In this document: one piece after another, positions 15,172 through 16,999 of the stretch
Layout: every line of letters begins with the position of its first letter
Numbering within the stretch: the first letter of the stretch is position 1
NCBI GenBank assembly: GCA_946479055.1
Contig: CAMLEX010000013.1
Coordinates: 1 to 16,999, forward strand
Direction of reading: 5' to 3'
Source of the DNA: an uncultured Bacteroidota bacterium
GTDB taxonomy: Bacteria > Bacteroidota > Bacteroidia > Chitinophagales > Chitinophagaceae
Length of the DNA stretch: 16,999 bases
The notes under the pieces: generated by a model
Told to the model about the DNA's origin: nothing
Databases searched by the model: none
Seen by the model: the letters and a program-made list of their open reading frames with translations, nothing else
Position numbers and translations under genes: made by a program

Positions 15172-16620
15172 ATGTTATCTGCTGACGATCTAAAAAACAT
15201 ATTTGAAAGCCAATACAACCCCGAAAGCTGGAGAACAGTGTTAAATGAAGTTTTTAGGATTAAAAATTTTCATATTAAGCCGCAAACAATAGGAACAGTA
15301 TCCAATGATTGGGAAGCAAAAGGTTTTGAGCTTGGAAGCTTTGCTACCATAGAAGGACGGTTGGTGGGTGTATACGAAGTAAAAATTAATGACAGTGTAA
15401 AACTGCAATACAATAAGGTTGGATTACGAAATTTACTGAAGCCTATTTACAATGAAGCTGTCGATGCCGCCCTTGTGGTATTTAATCAGGGGCAACAATG
15501 GCGTTTCAGTTTTGTAAGCGAAATACGTGTACTGAATAAGGAGACAAACAAACGGGAAAAGAAAGCCACCGACCCAAAACGATATACTTACCTGTTTGGC
15601 GAAGGTCAAAAATGTCGTACAGCTGCAGATCGCTTTACCAAAATACAACAACAATATAACCTCTTTGGTGACGGGGTAAAGTTGGAAGAAATCGAAAAAG
15701 CCTTTGCGGTCGATACGCTGACCAAAGAATTTTACCGTGAACTGAGCGACTGGTACTTCCGGGCATTAAAAGAAGTACACTATCCGGATGATGCAGAACG
15801 GGCCATTAACCCGAAACCCAAAAAGGAAGAGTTAGAGAAAGAAGAAAAAACAAGAAATGCTACCAATGTCATTCGCTTGATTACCCGGTTGATCTTTGTC
15901 TGGTTCCTCAAACAAAAAAACCTGGTACCGGATGAACTGTTTCAGAAAGAGGAAATAGATAAGCTGATTAACTACAGGGACAAAACAGGCAGCACTTATT
16001 ACAAAGCTATTTTACAAAACCTATTCTTTGCTACGTTGAATACAGAAATGGGTGATGAAAATCGAAAGTTTATAGAAAGGCAATATGGGGTGCAAACCTA
16101 TTACCGGTATAAACGATTTTTTAAAAACACCGACCGGTTCCTCGAATTAACAAAGAACATTCCTTTTTTAAATGGCGGATTGTTTGAAAACTTGGATAAA
16201 AATATTGAGGATACAGAAGAGGACAATAAAATACGGATTGACTGCTTTAGCAATGCACTGAAAAATGAAGGACGATTAACCGTGCCTGACAGTTTGTTTT
16301 TTAATGAAGAAACAGTTGATCTGAGCGAAGATTACGGTGATAAGAAAAGGAAAAGCCAGAAAGTAAGGGGCTTGGTAAACATATTGCAGAGCTACAATTT
16401 TACGATTGAAGAAAACACACCGTTTGAAATAGAAGTAGCCCTTGATCCCGAACTACTGGGTAAAGTATTTGAGAACCTGCTGGCCAGTTATAATCCCGAA
16501 ACAGAAACAACAGCCCGGAAAATGACCGGTTCTTTCTATACACCAAGGGAAATTGTTGATTATATGGTGGATGAAAGTCTAAAAGCCTACCTCGCTAATG
16601 TTTTGCCGGAACAACCGTAA
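15172..16620 (+). CDS. Eco57I/type IIG-like methyltransferase, N-terminal part cut by an in-frame TAA
   Basis: This 482-codon ORF is the front part of a large Eco57I-type (type IIG-like) restriction-modification methyltransferase. The N-terminal ~180 residues hold RLVGVYEVKIND, which could be a degenerate nuclease core (uncertain), and YNEAVDAALVVF. A helical middle region contains RLIFVWFLKQKNLVPDELF and PFLNGGLFENLD. Then come LLGKVFENLLASYN and TGSFYTPREIVDYMVDESL (~452-470), the segment that in these enzymes leads straight into the SAM-binding domain. TAA at 16618-16620 ends the frame after PEQP. The same frame continues without a break into SAM motif I. It starts with ATG 13 nt after the DUF1016 stop. 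Without the MTase domain this product should not methylate DNA. The stop could be a real mutation or a sequencing error. Confidence 0.82.
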   Translation: MLSADDLKNIFESQYNPESWRTVLNEVFRIKNFHIKPQTIGTVSNDWEAKGFELGSFATIEGRLVGVYEVKINDSVKLQYNKVGLRNLLKPIYNEAVDAALVVFNQGQQWRFSFVSEIRVLNKETNKREKKATDPKRYTYLFGEGQKCRTAADRFTKIQQQYNLFGDGVKLEEIEKAFAVDTLTKEFYRELSDWYFRALKEVHYPDDAERAINPKPKKEELEKEEKTRNATNVIRLITRLIFVWFLKQKNLVPDELFQKEEIDKLINYRDKTGSTYYKAILQNLFFATLNTEMGDENRKFIERQYGVQTYYRYKRFFKNTDRFLELTKNIPFLNGGLFENLDKNIEDTEEDNKIRIDCFSNALKNEGRLTVPDSLFFNEETVDLSEDYGDKKRKSQKVRGLVNILQSYNFTIEENTPFEIEVALDPELLGKVFENLLASYNPETETTARKMTGSFYTPREIVDYMVDESLKAYLANVLPEQP

Positions 16621-16999
16621 GAAAAACTCAACCAGTTATTTTCATACACAACAGAGGTTCTTTCGCTGGATGGAGAAGAAAAAGATAAACTGATACATGC
16701 TTTGGATGAAGCAAAAATATTGGACCCTGCCTGTGGTTCTGGCGCTTTTCCTATGGGGGTGCTACATAAAATGGTTTTGCTGCTAACCAAACTGGACCCC
16801 GATAATAAAAACTGGAAAGAGATACAACGGAAAAAAGCTATTAAGGAAACTGAAGAAGCTTTCAGACTGGGAAATAAGGCTGACAGAGATGAAAGGTTGC
16901 AAAATATAAGTGAAGCGTTTGAAGAAAATAGCGATGACTATGGAAGAAAGCTCTACCTGATAGAAAATTGTATTTACGGAGTAGATATACAGCCAATTG
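16621..16999 (+). pseudogene. Methyltransferase domain continuing in frame after the stop codon (runs off window)
   Basis: Reading on from the TAA in the same frame gives an open frame to the window end: EKLNQLFSYTTEVLSLDGEE, then ILDPACGSGAFPMGVLHKM (SAM motif I, codons ~518-526 counted from the 15172 start), LTKLDPDN, and near the edge LIENCIYGVDIQ (motif II/III region). This is the usual continuation of the Eco57I-like methyltransferase. The catalytic NPPY motif would lie beyond the window. The only in-frame ATG near the front (16750-16752) lies inside the motif I segment, so independent re-initiation would give a crippled protein. It is best read as the second half of a gene disrupted by one nonsense codon. 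Confidence 0.8.

Noticed and set aside
10650..16999. Naming the locus DISARM or BREX
   Set aside because: No DrmA/DrmB, PglZ, BrxC or other defining gene is visible, and the PLD domain is fused to the helicase. The right side is cut off, so a firm name is not justified.

Overview
The window comes from an AT-rich genome that looks like a member of the Bacteroidota, most likely the Chitinophagaceae or a near relative. Three things point there: gene content (YfhO-type membrane protein, DinB-like protein, DUF1016 nuclease), a promoter near 10376-10406 that fits the Bacteroidota TTTG-N19-TAnnTTTG consensus exactly, and intergenic DNA full of heptamer tandem repeats and mosaic dispersed repeats. 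The taxon is an inference; no rRNA is present.

Left part (1-10340), housekeeping. On the minus strand lie a YfhO-type membrane protein followed by a family 2 glycosyltransferase that runs off the left edge. On the plus strand lie a small membrane protein overlapping a queuosine-precursor transporter. Then, on the minus strand, come corA with a downstream Nudix hydrolase (probable operon), a DinB-like protein with a TTG start, dapF (lysine/peptidoglycan pathway) and a uridine-phosphorylase-like nucleoside phosphorylase. Between these genes are three heptamer tandem tracts and three copies (A, B, C) of a mosaic intergenic repeat built from shared modules in different orders.

Middle (10376-10528): a tRNA-Cys(GCA) gene with a strong rho-independent terminator, divergent from the nucleoside phosphorylase.

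Right part (10650 to the end), a defence or restriction-modification island directly downstream of tRNA-Cys. Three co-directional genes are packed tightly (0 and 13 nt gaps): a 1104-aa fusion of a PLD nuclease and a Snf2/SF2 helicase, a DUF1016/YhcG PD-(D/E)xK nuclease, and a large Eco57I/type IIG-like DNA methyltransferase. Together they look like an ATP-dependent restriction-type system: helicase plus nuclease for attack, methyltransferase for self-marking. Two features stand out. The methyltransferase reading frame is broken by an in-frame TAA at 16618-16620, just before SAM motif I, so the system may be inactive or unable to methylate. The DUF1016 gene carries four in-frame palindromes in its central linker, each encoding a variant of the same peptide. 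The island continues past the right edge, so the system's full composition is unknown.
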